A stretch of 64,000 nt of DNA from Microbacterium sp. 1S1 (GTDB lineage: Bacteria > Actinomycetota > Actinomycetes > Actinomycetales > Microbacteriaceae): positions 2,976,001 to 3,040,000 of the forward strand of contig NZ_CP043430.1 in NCBI RefSeq assembly GCF_008271365.1, read 5' to 3'. Numbering within the stretch: position 1 is the stretch's first letter; each line of letters starts with the position of its first letter. A model generated the notes under the pieces. That model was not told the DNA's origin. It saw nothing but the letters and a program-made list of their open reading frames with translations, and ran no database searches. The translations under genes were made by a program, and so were the position numbers. Of this stretch, positions 26,401 to 34,488 are shown in pieces.

Positions 26401-27011
26401 GTCATGACGCGGCGCTCGATGGAGAGGCCGTGATCCATGATCTCGGCGAAGTAGTTCTCCTTGCCGAAGATGTCCTGGAACTCCGCCGCGGCCGCCCGCG
26501 CGGCATCGTACTGTCCGAGCCGGAGGCGCGTCTGCACCTCTCCCGACGGGCACCCCGTCGTGGCGATGAGACCCTTGCCGTACGTCTGGAGCAGCTCGCG
26601 GTCCATGCGCGGCTTGAAGTAGTAGCCCTCCATGCTCGACAGCGAGCTCAGCCGGAAGAGGTTGTGCATACCCTCCGTGCTCTGGCTCCACATGGTCATG
26701 TGGGTGTAGGCACCCGACCCCGAGACGTCGTCGCTCCGCTGATCAGCGGAGCCCCACTGCACCCGGGTCTTGTCGCTGCGGTGGGTGCCCGGGGTGACAT
26801 AGGCCTCGAGACCCACGATGGGCTTGATGCCGGCGTTGCGGGCGGCGTTGTAGAACTCGAACGCCGCGAAGGTGTTGCCGTGGTCCGTCACCGCGATCGC
26901 CGGCATGCCGTAATCGGCGGCCGCCTGCGTCATCGCGTTGATCTTCGCAGCCCCGTCGAGCATCGAGTACTCGCTGTGCACGTGCAGGTGGACGAAGGAG
27001 TCGGATGCCAT
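23493..27011 (-). CDS. dnaE: DNA polymerase III subunit alpha
   Basis: A 1172-residue replicative polymerase (DnaE1 type). The N-terminal PHP domain reads FVHLHVHSEYSMLDG and AIAVTDHGN, consistent with a metal-binding proofreading domain. The catalytic palm has PGRGSGAGSMVAYAM and PDFDVDFDDRRR. A helix-hairpin-helix and an OB domain (TVAGLVTSVQHRVAK, about residue 1000) follow. The length matches actinobacterial DnaE1. The ATG at 27011 follows a TAGACT box by 6 nt with no ribosome binding site, so the mRNA is probably leaderless. Confidence 0.98.
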   Translation of the reverse strand: MASDSFVHLHVHSEYSMLDGAAKINAMTQAAADYGMPAIAVTDHGNTFAAFEFYNAARNAGIKPIVGLEAYVTPGTHRSDKTRVQWGSADQRSDDVSGSGAYTHMTMWSQSTEGMHNLFRLSSLSSMEGYYFKPRMDRELLQTYGKGLIATTGCPSGEVQTRLRLGQYDAARAAAAEFQDIFGKENYFAEIMDHGLSIERRVMTDLLRLAKDLGIPLVATNDSHYTHQHEADAHAALLCVQSGSTLDDPNRFKFDGDGYYIKTAAEMRQLFRDHPEACDNTLLIAERCEVEFNTSANYMPRFPVPDGETEDSWLIKEVEKGLHYRYPNGVPDKVRKQAEYETGIILQMGFPGYFLVVADFINWAKDNGIRVGPGRGSGAGSMVAYAMKITDLDPLEHGLIFERFLNPDRVSMPDFDVDFDDRRRGEVIEYVTRKYGSERVAQIVTYGTIKSKQALKDAGRVLGFPFSMGERLTKAMPPAVMGKDMPLDGMFDSAHPRYKEASEFRAFIETDPEAKTVFDRALGLEGLKRQWGVHAAGVIMSSEPLLDIIPIMRREQDGQIVTQFDYPSCESLGLIKMDFLGLRNLTIISDALDNIRMNRGEELDLEHLGLDDPAVYELLARGDTLGVFQLDSPPLRSLMRLMKPDNFGDISALIALYRPGPMGANSHTNYALRKNGQQEITPIHPELAEPLAEILEESYGLIIYQEQVMAIAQKVAGFSLGQADILRRAMGKKKKSELDKQYAGFAAGMTERGFGEDAVKALWDILLPFSDYAFNKAHSAAYGLVSYWTAYLKAHYPAEYMAALLTSVGDSKDKMALYLNECRRMGIKVLPPDVSESINFFAAVGDDIRFGLGAVRNVGTNVVEGIVQSRKDERFTSFHHFLDTVPLHVANKRTVESLIKAGAFDSMGDTRRALLEIHEDAVEAAVDRKRNEAQGAIGFDFDSLYDGMEEAAPAKVPPRPEWIKKDKLAFEREMLGLYVSDHPLAGLEVPLAKHASISIHDLNNSEDLQDGDQVTVAGLVTSVQHRVAKASGNPYGMITVEDFNGEVTVMFMGKTYLEFQHTLQQDAILAVRGRVSRRDDGLNLHAQSAFAPDVGSFDAAGPLSLVLAEQRATERVMTELAEVLRRHSGDTEVLLRVHRGGTAKVFEVPMPVKVSADLFGDLKSLLGPTCLG

Positions 27012-27017
27012 GCTTCG

Positions 27018-27023
27018 AGTCTA
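27018..27023 (-). promoter_or_regulatory. -10 box of a leaderless promoter for dnaE (TAGACT)
   Basis: TAGACT on the minus strand, 6 nt, ATG at 27011. Confidence 0.65.
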
Positions 27024-27049
27024 CGTTCGGCCATCGACATCGGCCGGGC

Positions 27050-28114
27050 TCACGGCGCCTCATCCACCACCTCGGTGACGACGCTCGTCGTCGACTCCGG
27101 CGTGTCGCCGATGACACCTCCGGACCCGTAGCCCTCCGCGATGGAGTCCACCAGGCCGCGCGCCGTGTCGATGACGATCGTCGTCGTGCGGTGGCCCGGC
27201 ACCGCATAGCGCAGCGTCGCGGTGCCGTCGCCGTCAGTCACCACCTCGAAGCCTGGGATCAGAGCGACCGCACGGAAGAAGGCCGCTCTCAGATCCGCCG
27301 GCATCAGGTTGATCGCCGAGGGGTCGGAGAGGCTGGCCACCACCCACTGGTCCCCCTCCGTGCCTGTGAGGCCCGAGCGAGCGCGCAGCCAGTCCCGCAA
27401 CGCCGACGGCTCCCGCGGCATCTCGTCGTAGTGCGGACGGTAGCCGTCTGCCAGGTACGGCACGGGCGGACTGTCACCTTCTCCGACCGGCCACGCCCCG
27501 CCCGGGAGAATCTGCACCGTCCCGCGCTCGCGAAGGGAGGCCCCGGGCGACGAGGGCCACTCCTGCGCCGCCCGAGTCCCCTGCTCACCGAACGATCGCG
27601 CGACCTCGGCGTGCCCCCAGTCGTAGAACCAGTCCGTGGAACGGTCGGCCGGCACGTACAGGACACGGGTGTCCCTGATCAGGACGGCGGCGTCCCCCGT
27701 GTCGCGGGAGGCGTTGAAGGCGAAGGTGTCGTCGTCGCCGTCGTCGGCGGCCTCCGCGTCCCAGAACTGGACGAACTCGTCGACGGTCTCGATCCGGATG
27801 TACTGCCCCTCGCCCGGGTCGAGGTCCTGGGCGTCGACGGTGATGCTCGCCGCCTGCTCGAGGACCGCCGCAGCGGCGCCGTCGGGCATCACCGGGAACA
27901 GGATGCCTCCGGCGCCCAGCGCCACGACCGCGGCCCCGGCCGTCAACCCTCCGACGCCGATGCCGGTCCACACCCGCGCGCGTCGTCGTCCGCCCCGCGG
28001 AGCACGCGCGGCGGACACCGCGCTCGTCAGAGCCGCACGGGCCCGACGGATGCTCTCGTCCGACGGCTCCGCCTGATCCGCGCCGAGCTCACGCACTCGT
28101 TCCATAAGCAGCAT
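27050..28114 (-). CDS. CU044_5270-type membrane-anchored partner of the ECF sigma factor
   Basis: A 354-residue protein: about 45 basic cytoplasmic residues, one membrane helix (IGVGGLTAGAAVVALGAGGI), and an extracytoplasmic domain of about 280 residues. The outer part (GQYIRIETVDEFVQF, VLYVPADRSTDWFYDWG, TIVIDTARGLVDSIAEGYGS) fits the CU044_5270 family often found beside ECF sigma genes. No zinc anti-sigma motif (HxxxCxxC) is visible, so calling it an anti-sigma factor is an inference. GAAGGAGG lies 6 nt before the ATG at 28114, inside the end of the sigma gene (26-nt overlap), so the two are coupled. Confidence 0.82.
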   Translation of the reverse strand: MLLMERVRELGADQAEPSDESIRRARAALTSAVSAARAPRGGRRRARVWTGIGVGGLTAGAAVVALGAGGILFPVMPDGAAAAVLEQAASITVDAQDLDPGEGQYIRIETVDEFVQFWDAEAADDGDDDTFAFNASRDTGDAAVLIRDTRVLYVPADRSTDWFYDWGHAEVARSFGEQGTRAAQEWPSSPGASLRERGTVQILPGGAWPVGEGDSPPVPYLADGYRPHYDEMPREPSALRDWLRARSGLTGTEGDQWVVASLSDPSAINLMPADLRAAFFRAVALIPGFEVVTDGDGTATLRYAVPGHRTTTIVIDTARGLVDSIAEGYGSGGVIGDTPESTTSVVTEVVDEAP

Positions 28115-28691
28115 CGCTGTCCTCCTTCGCCATCCAGGTGAGTCGGGTCGTCCCTTTCGAGCCGGGTGGCGACAGCCGTCGTCGCACCCGATTGAGCCTC
28201 GACCGCACGGTACCGACCGGGACGCCGAGGGCCTCGCCGATCTGCTCGTAGGTGAGGTCGCCCCACGCATGCAGGAGCAGCACATCACGGTCTCGGGCGG
28301 GCAGCCCGGCGATGCGGGGAGCGAGAGCCCGCAAGGCGGCATTCGCGTCCAGCCGCGCGTCCGAGGCCGCATACGCGTGATCCCCCGGCCCCTCCGCCGC
28401 CGAGGACGCCTCGAACGCGCGCCACTGCCGCACCTCGGCCGCACGGTGCCGCTTGATCATCCGCGTGGCGATGCCGAGGAGCCACGGCAGCGCGGATTCG
28501 ACATCGAGGTCGAAGGCGGACCGGCGGCGGAAAGCGATCAGGAACGTCTCGCTGAGCACGTCGTCCACCGCGTCCTCGCCGACCCGCCGCCGGATGTACC
28601 CGCCGACGGGGCGGACATGCCGCTCGAAGATGGCGGAGAAGGCCCCGGGCTCGTGGAGCGACTGCGCGATGACCTCGCTGTCTGTGTTCAC
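28089..28691 (-). CDS. ECF-type RNA polymerase sigma factor
   Basis: A 200-residue sigma-70 family protein with only regions 2 and 4. Region 2 is seen in FERHVRPVGGYIRRRVGEDA and VDDVLSETFLIAFRRRSAF. Region 4 is LPARDRDVLLLHAWGDLTYE and GVPVGTVRSRLNRVRRRL. It should direct a small regulon together with the overlapping membrane partner gene. The GTG at 28691 is tentative: GGAG is only 1 nt away and longer in-frame starts lie inside the upstream GNAT gene. A palindrome CCCGCG-A-CGCGGG (28703-28715) lies just upstream and could be an operator or the end of the GNAT transcript. Confidence 0.88.
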   Translation of the reverse strand: MNTDSEVIAQSLHEPGAFSAIFERHVRPVGGYIRRRVGEDAVDDVLSETFLIAFRRRSAFDLDVESALPWLLGIATRMIKRHRAAEVRQWRAFEASSAAEGPGDHAYAASDARLDANAALRALAPRIAGLPARDRDVLLLHAWGDLTYEQIGEALGVPVGTVRSRLNRVRRRLSPPGSKGTTRLTWMAKEDSDAAYGTSA

Positions 28692-28722
28692 ACTCCGTAT
28701 TGCCCGCGACGCGGGATCCGGT

Positions 28723-29304
28723 TCACGCTTTCTCGCGGAGATCGAGGCGCATGAGCACGCGCGGGAAGCCGTCAAGGACGGAACCCGTGTCTGCCGCCTT
28801 CACGAACCCGGCGCTCTCGAAGAGCCGCCGCGTCCCCACGTACGCCATCGTCAGGTTCACCTTCGCGCCGGCGTTGTCGACCGGATACCCCTCGATCGCG
28901 GGCGCACCCCGTTCCCGCGCGTAGGCGACCGCACCCTCGATGAGGGCGTGCGAGACGCCCTGCTTGCGGTGACCAGGGCGGACTCGGAAGCACCACAGCG
29001 ACCACACGTCGAGGGCGTCGACGTGTGGGATCAGGCGGTTGCGCGCGAAACTGGTGTCGCGGCGAGGATGCAGCGCCGCCCAGCCCACCGGCTCGTCGTC
29101 GAGGTAGGCGATCACGCCGGGAGGAGGATCCTGGTGGCAGAGCTCGCGCACCCGCTCGGCCCGCGCGGGACCGCGTAGGGAGACGTTCTCCTTGTTGCCG
29201 ATCCGGTAGCTCAGGCAGAAGCACACGTTCGAGGTCGGCTTCTTCGGCCCGACGACCGCTGCCACGTCGTCGAAGACCGTCGCCGGCCGAATCACGATGT
29301 TCAT
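28723..29304 (-). CDS. GNAT family N-acetyltransferase with N-terminal Cys-x-Cys
   Basis: A 193-residue acetyltransferase. The CoA-binding loop is FRVRPGHRKQGVSHALIEGA and the C-terminal strand/helix is RRLFESAGFVK. The N-terminus has an unusual VCFCLSYRIGNKENVS segment with two cysteines spaced by one residue. The substrate is unknown. A CACACT box 6 nt before the ATG could give a leaderless mRNA, but the match is weak. The gene lies between rluD and the sigma gene. Confidence 0.83.
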   Translation of the reverse strand: MNIVIRPATVFDDVAAVVGPKKPTSNVCFCLSYRIGNKENVSLRGPARAERVRELCHQDPPPGVIAYLDDEPVGWAALHPRRDTSFARNRLIPHVDALDVWSLWCFRVRPGHRKQGVSHALIEGAVAYARERGAPAIEGYPVDNAGAKVNLTMAYVGTRRLFESAGFVKAADTGSVLDGFPRVLMRLDLREKA

Positions 29305-29361
29305 GCGGTCAGTGTGGCGGAGACCACCGACGCCGAGGGTACGACGCCCCGTCGGGCGGCG

Positions 29362-30282
29362 CTATTCACCGCGCAGCACGTTCAGCGCGTGCTGGAAGTC
29401 CTCCGGGTAGGGCGAGGTGAACTGCACCCACTCCCCCGTCGTCGGATGCGCGAACGCGAGCTGATGGGCGTGCAGCCACTGGCGCGTGAGACCGAGACGC
29501 GCGGAGAGCGTCGGGTCGGCGCCGTACAGCGGATCGCCGACGCACGGATGCCGGTGTGCGGCCATGTGCACGCGGATCTGGTGCGTGCGTCCCGTCTCCA
29601 GGTGGATCTCGAGCAGGGAGGCACCGGGGAATGCCTCGAGGGTCTCGTAGTGCGTCACGGAAGGCTTGCCGTCCGGAACGACCGCGAACTTCCACGAGTG
29701 GTTCGGATGCCGACCGATCGGGGCGTCGATCGTCCCCACGAGCGGGTCAGGGTGCCCCTGAACCACCGCGTGGTAGATCTTCTCGACCGTGCGCTCCTTG
29801 AACGCCCGCTTCAGCGCGGTGTACGCGGCCTCGCTCTTGGCGACGACCATGAGGCCGCTCGTGCCGACGTCGAGACGGTGCACGACGCCCTGGCGCTCCG
29901 GCGCTCCGCTGGTGGCCACGCGGAATCCGCCGGCCGCGAGAGCGCCGACGACCGTCGGGCCCTCCCAGCCGACCGACGGATGGGCGGCGACTCCCGTCGG
30001 CTTGTCCACCACGACGATGTCATCGTCGTCGTACACGATACCCAGCTCGGGTACCGCGATCGGCACGATCTTCGGCCCCTCCTTCGGCTCCCACTCCACG
30101 TCGAGCCAGGCCCCGCCCCGGAGACGGTCCGACTTGTCGAGGGTGACGCCGTCCAGACGCACGCCGCCGGAACCCGCCACGTCCGCGGCGAAGGTCCGCG
30201 AGAACCCGAGCAGCTTGGCGAGGGCGGCGTCGACGCGCGTGCCGTCGAGCCCGTCCGGGACGGGCAGTGACCGGGACTCCAC
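29362..30282 (-). CDS. rluD: RluA/RluD-family rRNA pseudouridine synthase
   Basis: A 306-residue enzyme with an N-terminal S4 RNA-binding domain ([20 protein letters not shown]) and a catalytic domain with the signature [16 protein letters not shown], which contains the catalytic Asp. [13 protein letters not shown] is the second family motif. It probably isomerises uridines of 23S rRNA. The exact site is not readable, so the symbol is by similarity to Rv1540. It begins 2 bases after the lspA stop. Confidence 0.9.
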   Translation of the reverse strand: MESRSLPVPDGLDGTRVDAALAKLLGFSRTFAADVAGSGGVRLDGVTLDKSDRLRGGAWLDVEWEPKEGPKIVPIAVPELGIVYDDDDIVVVDKPTGVAAHPSVGWEGPTVVGALAAGGFRVATSGAPERQGVVHRLDVGTSGLMVVAKSEAAYTALKRAFKERTVEKIYHAVVQGHPDPLVGTIDAPIGRHPNHSWKFAVVPDGKPSVTHYETLEAFPGASLLEIHLETGRTHQIRVHMAAHRHPCVGDPLYGADPTLSARLGLTRQWLHAHQLAFAHPTTGEWVQFTSPYPEDFQHALNVLRGE

Positions 30283-30284
30283 GC

Positions 30285-30857
30285 TCAGCGCCCCTCGGCC
30301 GCGGCCGCCGCCTCGGCGTCCTCGTCCGTCTCCACCGGGGCGTGGTCCCGCTCACGCGTGCCGTCGAAGCGCAGTCCGAACACGACGAGCAGCGCGACCG
30401 AGATCATCCCGGTGACGATGAAGATGTCGGCGACGTTGAAGATCGCCGGCATCATCCACGGCATGGAGATCATGTCGACCACATGGCCGACGGGGAATCC
30501 CGGCTCGCGGAAGAGGCGATCGGTCAGGTTCCCGAGGACACCACCGAGCAGGCAGCCGAGCACCACGGCCCAGAGGCGCGAGCGCAGGCCGAAGGCCTTC
30601 CAGATGATGATCCCGGCCACCACGGCGAGGGCGATCGTGAAGATCCACGTCACACCGGAGCCGAGGGAGAACGCCGCGCCGGGATTGCGCACGTAGTAGA
30701 GCTGAAGGAACTCGCCGAGCACCGGAACCGCCTCATGCAGCGGCAGGTTCTCGATGGTGAGGTACTTCACAAACTGATCGGCGGCCAGCACGACCGCTGC
30801 GAGAACCGCAACGATCGCGCCGGCCGCCGACCGACGAAGGGGACGACGTCCTGACAA
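30285..30857 (-). CDS. lspA: Lipoprotein signal peptidase (signal peptidase II)
   Basis: A 190-residue aspartic protease of the membrane that cleaves prolipoproteins such as CtaC. Four membrane helices are predicted, and both catalytic Asp motifs are present: [12 protein letters not shown] and FNVADIFIV. The C-terminal tail is acidic and about 25 residues long. Its place between divIVA and rluD is conserved in actinobacteria. Confidence 0.95.
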   Translation of the reverse strand: MSGRRPLRRSAAGAIVAVLAAVVLAADQFVKYLTIENLPLHEAVPVLGEFLQLYYVRNPGAAFSLGSGVTWIFTIALAVVAGIIIWKAFGLRSRLWAVVLGCLLGGVLGNLTDRLFREPGFPVGHVVDMISMPWMMPAIFNVADIFIVTGMISVALLVVFGLRFDGTRERDHAPVETDEDAEAAAAAEGR

Positions 30858-30866
30858 GAGGGCGCC

Positions 30867-31466
30867 TTACAGGCCGATCGCGGAGACCGGCGTCGAGTCC
30901 GTGGAAGCCGACTTCTCGTCGAGCTCGCGGAGCTGGCCCTCGATGTAGCCGCGGAGCTGGGAGCGGTAGTCGCGCTCGAAGTTGCGCAGCTCGGTGATGC
31001 GGGCCTCGAGGGTGTTCCGCTCGCGCTCGAGACGCGCGGTCTCCTCACGCTGCTTCGCCTCGGCCTCCGTGCGGATGCGGGCGACCTCGGCCTCGGCCTC
31101 GGAGATGAGCTGGTTGCGCTTCGCCTCACCCTCGGCCACGTGCTCGTCGTGCAGACGCTGCGCGAGCTCGATGATGCCGGCGGTCGCGGTCGCGGAGCCG
31201 GTCGGCGCAGGCTCTGCGGGCGTCTCGGCCGCAGGGGCCGGCGCGGGCGTGGCAGCGGCCGGCTCGGAAGCGGCGGCCGGTGCGGGTGCGGAGCCCGACT
31301 CGTACGCCGCGAGCTTCGCCTTCAGCTCGGCGTTCTCCTCGAGGGCCTTGCGCCACTCGATGACGATCTCGTCGAGGAAGTCGTCGACCTCGTCCGGGTC
31401 GAAGCCGTCCTTGAAGCGGACGTGCTGGAACTGCTTGGTGACGACGTCATCCGGGGTAAGTGCCAT
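30867..31466 (-). CDS. divIVA: Polar growth protein DivIVA/Wag31
   Basis: A 199-residue coiled-coil protein. The membrane-curvature-binding N-terminus reads LTPDDVVTKQFQHVRFKDGF and DEVDDFLDEIV. A Pro/Ala-rich, flexible insert (about residues 68-100) separates it from a long C-terminal coiled coil (about 105-180). It recruits the polar wall-synthesis machinery. The ATG at 31466 has AGGAG 6 nt ahead. The upstream in-frame ATG at 31598 lacks conservation and is rejected. Confidence 0.94.
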   Translation of the reverse strand: MALTPDDVVTKQFQHVRFKDGFDPDEVDDFLDEIVIEWRKALEENAELKAKLAAYESGSAPAPAAASEPAAATPAPAPAAETPAEPAPTGSATATAGIIELAQRLHDEHVAEGEAKRNQLISEAEAEVARIRTEAEAKQREETARLERERNTLEARITELRNFERDYRSQLRGYIEGQLRELDEKSASTDSTPVSAIGL

Positions 31467-31558
31467 GGGTGGCTCCTCTTTCGATGAGTTCGATTGCCAG
31501 TACCGATGTATGGCGTGTTCGTGATGTGGCGCGAACCCGGGGCGCGCACCTGGGTGCC

Positions 31559-31564
31559 AGCATA
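31559..31564 (-). promoter_or_regulatory. -10 box for divIVA (TATGCT)
   Basis: TATGCT on the minus strand lies in the 181-bp gap after yggT and would give a leader of about 85 nt. Confidence 0.45.
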
Positions 31565-31647
31565 GTCCCCGAGCCTCAGGGTCGCGACGCCACGACACCC
31601 AGGCTGGGACAACTCGCCGTGGTCACCGGACGCGACGGGCGGGGCGG

Positions 31648-31947
31648 TCAGCGGATGAACAACCGCACGATGTTCATCAGGATCAGGACGACCAGCAAGG
31701 TCAGCGCGAACCCGAAGTCCAGCGAGAGCTGACCGATGCGGAGCGGCGGGATGATCCGGCGGAAGAACCGGATCGGCGGGTCTGTGATCGTGTAGACCGC
31801 TTCGGCGGCGACCAGACCGAATCCCTTGGGACGCCATTCCCGGTTGAACATCGGGATGTAGTCCAGGATGAGCCGCGCGAAGAGCACGAGGATGTAGACC
31901 AGCAGCACCAGGTGGACGATGCTGGCGAGGACCGAGACCAGCTGCAC
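31648..31947 (-). CDS. yggT: YggT family membrane protein
   Basis: A 99-residue protein with two hydrophobic helices (IVHLVLLVYILVLFARLIL and the C-terminal ALTLLVVLILMNIVRLFI) and the family string ITDPPIRFFRRIIPP between them. It is a conserved dcw-adjacent membrane protein of uncertain role. The GTG start at 31947 is 3 bases after the sepF stop. Confidence 0.92.
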   Translation of the reverse strand: MQLVSVLASIVHLVLLVYILVLFARLILDYIPMFNREWRPKGFGLVAAEAVYTITDPPIRFFRRIIPPLRIGQLSLDFGFALTLLVVLILMNIVRLFIR

Positions 31948-31950
31948 GGT

Positions 31951-32424
31951 CTACGAGTGGTCGAAGCCCGCAGACTCGGCGTCTGCGTGCGCGATTCCCC
32001 CGTGACCGGACACCGCGATGTTCTCCGGCGAGAGCAGGAAGACCTTGGAGGTGACCCGCTCGATGCGGCCATAGAGACCGAGGGAGAGACCGCTCGCGAA
32101 GTCGATGAGGCGGCGCGCGTCGGCATCGCTCATCTGGGAGAGGTTGATGATGACGGGGACGCCCTCGCGGAAGCTCTCCGCGATGAGCTGCGCGTCGCGG
32201 TACTGCTTCGGGTGGACGGTGAGGATCTCGTTCACGGCTCCTGCTGCGGGCTGGCGGACGGCGACGGGGCGACGGAGCGGCGTAACGGGAGCCGGGGCCG
32301 GCTCTTCACGGTCGCGCTCGCGCTCACGCTGAGCGCGGGCGGGCGCCTGCGTCTCCTCTTCGTAGACCTCTTCCTCGTCGGCGAGGCCGAGATACACCAT
32401 GGTCTTCTTCAGCGGGTTACCCAT
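31951..32424 (-). CDS. sepF: Cell division protein SepF
   Basis: A 157-residue FtsZ partner. The amphipathic N-terminal membrane anchor ([17 protein letters not shown]) is followed by an acidic/Arg-rich linker and the SepF core ([51 protein letters not shown]). In bacteria without FtsA it tethers FtsZ to the membrane. GGAGG lies before the ATG. A TAGCCT box that includes the yggS stop codon lies about 40 nt upstream. Confidence 0.96.
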   Translation of the reverse strand: MGNPLKKTMVYLGLADEEEVYEEETQAPARAQRERERDREEPAPAPVTPLRRPVAVRQPAAGAVNEILTVHPKQYRDAQLIAESFREGVPVIINLSQMSDADARRLIDFASGLSLGLYGRIERVTSKVFLLSPENIAVSGHGGIAHADAESAGFDHS

Positions 32425-32464
32425 CGTGTCCTCCGGTTCGAACGTTTCGGGCTGGTCTTGTCAC

Positions 32465-32470
32465 AGGCTA
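32465..32470 (-). promoter_or_regulatory. -10 box for sepF built on the yggS stop codon (TAGCCT)
   Basis: TAGCCT on the minus strand, whose TAG is the yggS stop (32470-32468). It gives a leader of about 34 nt with GGAGG before sepF. Confidence 0.45.
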
Positions 32471-33175
32471 ACCCCGGGCGGGGCGCGGTCCCGTGATTGC
32501 GGATCCGATCCGCAGGTGTGTCGCGCCGGCGGCGATCGCCTCGGCGAAGTCGCCGGTCATGCCGGCGGAGATCCAGGTCGCGTCAGGTGCGACCGCGCGG
32601 ACATCCTCGGCGATCGCGCGGAGCCGGGCGAAGGCGGCGGCGGGCTCCTCGTTGAGGGGCGCAACGGCCATGACCCCGCGGAGACGGAGGGAGGACAGCG
32701 TCAGGACATGCTCGGCCAGCGCCGCCGCCCCCGAGGGAGCGACGCCACCCCTGCCCTCGTCCTCTGTCAGGTTCACCTGCACGAGAACGTCGAGGATGTC
32801 GTCACCGTCCGCGGCCCGGTGCAGGGCATCCGCGAACCGGTCGCGATCCACGGAATGCACCACGTCCGCGCTGCGGCGAATCGCCGCCGCCTTGTTCGTC
32901 TGCCCCTGCCCGATGAAGTGCCACTCCAGGCCCAGCGCGGAGAGCTCCGCCGCCTTGGCGGTGAGCTCCTGCTGCCGGTTCTCCCCGACGGAGCGAACCC
33001 CGAGGTCGTGCAGGTCCCGCACCAGGGAGGCAGGGTGGAACTTCGTGACGACGATCCGGGTGATCTCCGTCGCAGGCCGCCCCGCGGCACGCGCGGCGTC
33101 GGCGATCCTCTCGTCGATCGCCGACAGCCGCGCCGCCAGACCGGATGGCGCCGAGGCGCCGACCGGTGTCGTCAC
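32468..33175 (-). CDS. yggS: PLP homeostasis protein YggS/PROSC
   Basis: A 235-residue single-domain alanine-racemase-like barrel. The PLP lysine is in [12 protein letters not shown], and [20 protein letters not shown] and [12 protein letters not shown] are family strings. It buffers free pyridoxal phosphate. The ATG at 33175 overlaps the ftsZ stop as ATGA. The position after ftsZ is conserved. Confidence 0.94.
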   Translation of the reverse strand: MTTPVGASAPSGLAARLSAIDERIADAARAAGRPATEITRIVVTKFHPASLVRDLHDLGVRSVGENRQQELTAKAAELSALGLEWHFIGQGQTNKAAAIRRSADVVHSVDRDRFADALHRAADGDDILDVLVQVNLTEDEGRGGVAPSGAAALAEHVLTLSSLRLRGVMAVAPLNEEPAAAFARLRAIAEDVRAVAPDATWISAGMTGDFAEAIAAGATHLRIGSAITGPRPARG

Positions 33176-34326
33176 TTCAGGAATTCGGGGATGTCGATGT
33201 CGTCGTCCGCGAATGCCGGCTCGATGCTCGTCGCGGGGGTGCGCTGCACGGACGTCGCCGGCGCGGGCTCCGAGGAGGCCTTCTCTGCGGCAGGCTCCGC
33301 AGAATCCGACAGGGCGACCTCGGGGAGCGACGCGGTTGCCGGGCGCGACACGACCATCGGGTCGAGTCGCAGCGACGGCTCTCCGCCGTCGAAGCCGGCG
33401 GCGATCACGGTCACCCGCACCTCGTCGCCGAGGGTGTCGTCGATGACGGTACCGAAGATGATGTTGGCCTCCGGGTGCGCAGCCTCCTTGACGAGATCGG
33501 CCGCGTCGTGGATCTCGAAGATGCCGAGGTTGGAGCCACCCTGGATCGACAGCAGCACCCCGTGCGCCCCCTCGATAGAGGCTTCGAGCAGCGGGGACTC
33601 GACGGCGAGCTCGGCGGCCTTGATCGCGCGGTCGGCTCCGCGCGCCGATCCGATGCCCATGAGGGCGGATCCCGCCCCCTGCATGACGGACTTCACGTCG
33701 GCGAAGTCGAGGTTGATCAGACCAGGCGTCGTGATGAGGTCGGTGATGCCCTGCACACCGGCGAGGAGCACCTGATCGGCAGTCGCGAACGCTTCGATCA
33801 TCGAGATGCCGCGATCGCTGATCTCGAGCAGCCGGTCGTTCGGGACGACGATGAGGGTGTCGACCTCTTCCTTCAGCTTCGCGACGCCGGCCTCGGCCTG
33901 GCTCTGGCGGCGACGGCCCTCGAAGGAGAACGGCTTCGTGACGACACCGATGGTCAGCGCGCCGATCGACTTCGCGATGCGGGCGACCACCGGAGCACCG
34001 CCGGTTCCGGTGCCGCCACCCTCGCCGGCGGTGACGAACACCATGTCGGCGCCGGTCAGGGCTTGTTCGATCTCCTCCGCGTGGTCCTCTGCGGCGCGAC
34101 GCCCCACTTCGGGGTCGGCGCCGGCACCGAGGCCGCGGGTGAGCTCGCGGCCCACGTCGAGCTTGACGTCGGCGTCGCTCATGAGCAGCGCCTGGGCGTC
34201 GGTGTTGACGGCGATGAACTCGACTCCGCGGAGACCGAGCTCGATCATGCGGTTGACGGCGTTGACGCCGCCACCGCCGACGCCGACGACCTTGATCACG
34301 GCGAGGTAGTTCTGGTTCTGGCTCAT
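33172..34326 (-). CDS. ftsZ: Cell division GTPase FtsZ
   Basis: A 384-residue tubulin homologue that forms the Z ring. The GTP-binding motif is [11 protein letters not shown], the N-terminal loop is [17 protein letters not shown] and the T7 loop is [13 protein letters not shown]. The C-terminal conserved peptide is [11 protein letters not shown], the docking site for SepF and FtsW. GGAGG lies 6 nt before the ATG. The gene has its own promoter region of 162 bp after ftsQ, with a striking dyad at 34366-34388. Confidence 0.99.
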   Translation of the reverse strand: MSQNQNYLAVIKVVGVGGGGVNAVNRMIELGLRGVEFIAVNTDAQALLMSDADVKLDVGRELTRGLGAGADPEVGRRAAEDHAEEIEQALTGADMVFVTAGEGGGTGTGGAPVVARIAKSIGALTIGVVTKPFSFEGRRRQSQAEAGVAKLKEEVDTLIVVPNDRLLEISDRGISMIEAFATADQVLLAGVQGITDLITTPGLINLDFADVKSVMQGAGSALMGIGSARGADRAIKAAELAVESPLLEASIEGAHGVLLSIQGGSNLGIFEIHDAADLVKEAAHPEANIIFGTVIDDTLGDEVRVTVIAAGFDGGEPSLRLDPMVVSRPATASLPEVALSDSAEPAAEKASSEPAPATSVQRTPATSIEPAFADDDIDIPEFLK

Positions 34327-34362
34327 GGCCGGCCTCCGATTAGTAGAGCCTGGAAGGGGTGA

Positions 34363-34388
34363 ACCTTAAACCTCAACTAGAGGTGTAA
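34363..34388 (-). promoter_or_regulatory. ftsZ promoter -10 (TAAGGT) overlapped by a 23-bp dyad
   Basis: On the minus strand TAAGGT (34368-34363) would start transcription about 30 nt before ftsZ. Overlapping it, TTAAACCTC-AACTA-GAGGTGTAA (plus strand 34366-34388) is an inverted repeat with 8 of 9 positions matching, including a perfect ACCTC/GAGGT core. It is placed like a MerR-family operator. The MerR-type regulator FtsR, encoded at 63220, is the obvious candidate by inference. Confidence 0.55.
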
Positions 34389-34488
34389 AGTATTTCCCGG
34401 TATTGCGTTCTCTCAGATCGAAGGTAAGCGCCGCTCGGCCGCGCACGCGCAGCGACACGGGCGTGTCGCGCCATTCCCGCGGAAACCC

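Noticed and set aside
27050..28444. 464-residue version of the sigma partner starting at 28444
   Set aside because: The extra 110 residues are an out-of-frame reading of the sigma gene. A strong AAGGAGG precedes the ATG at 28114.
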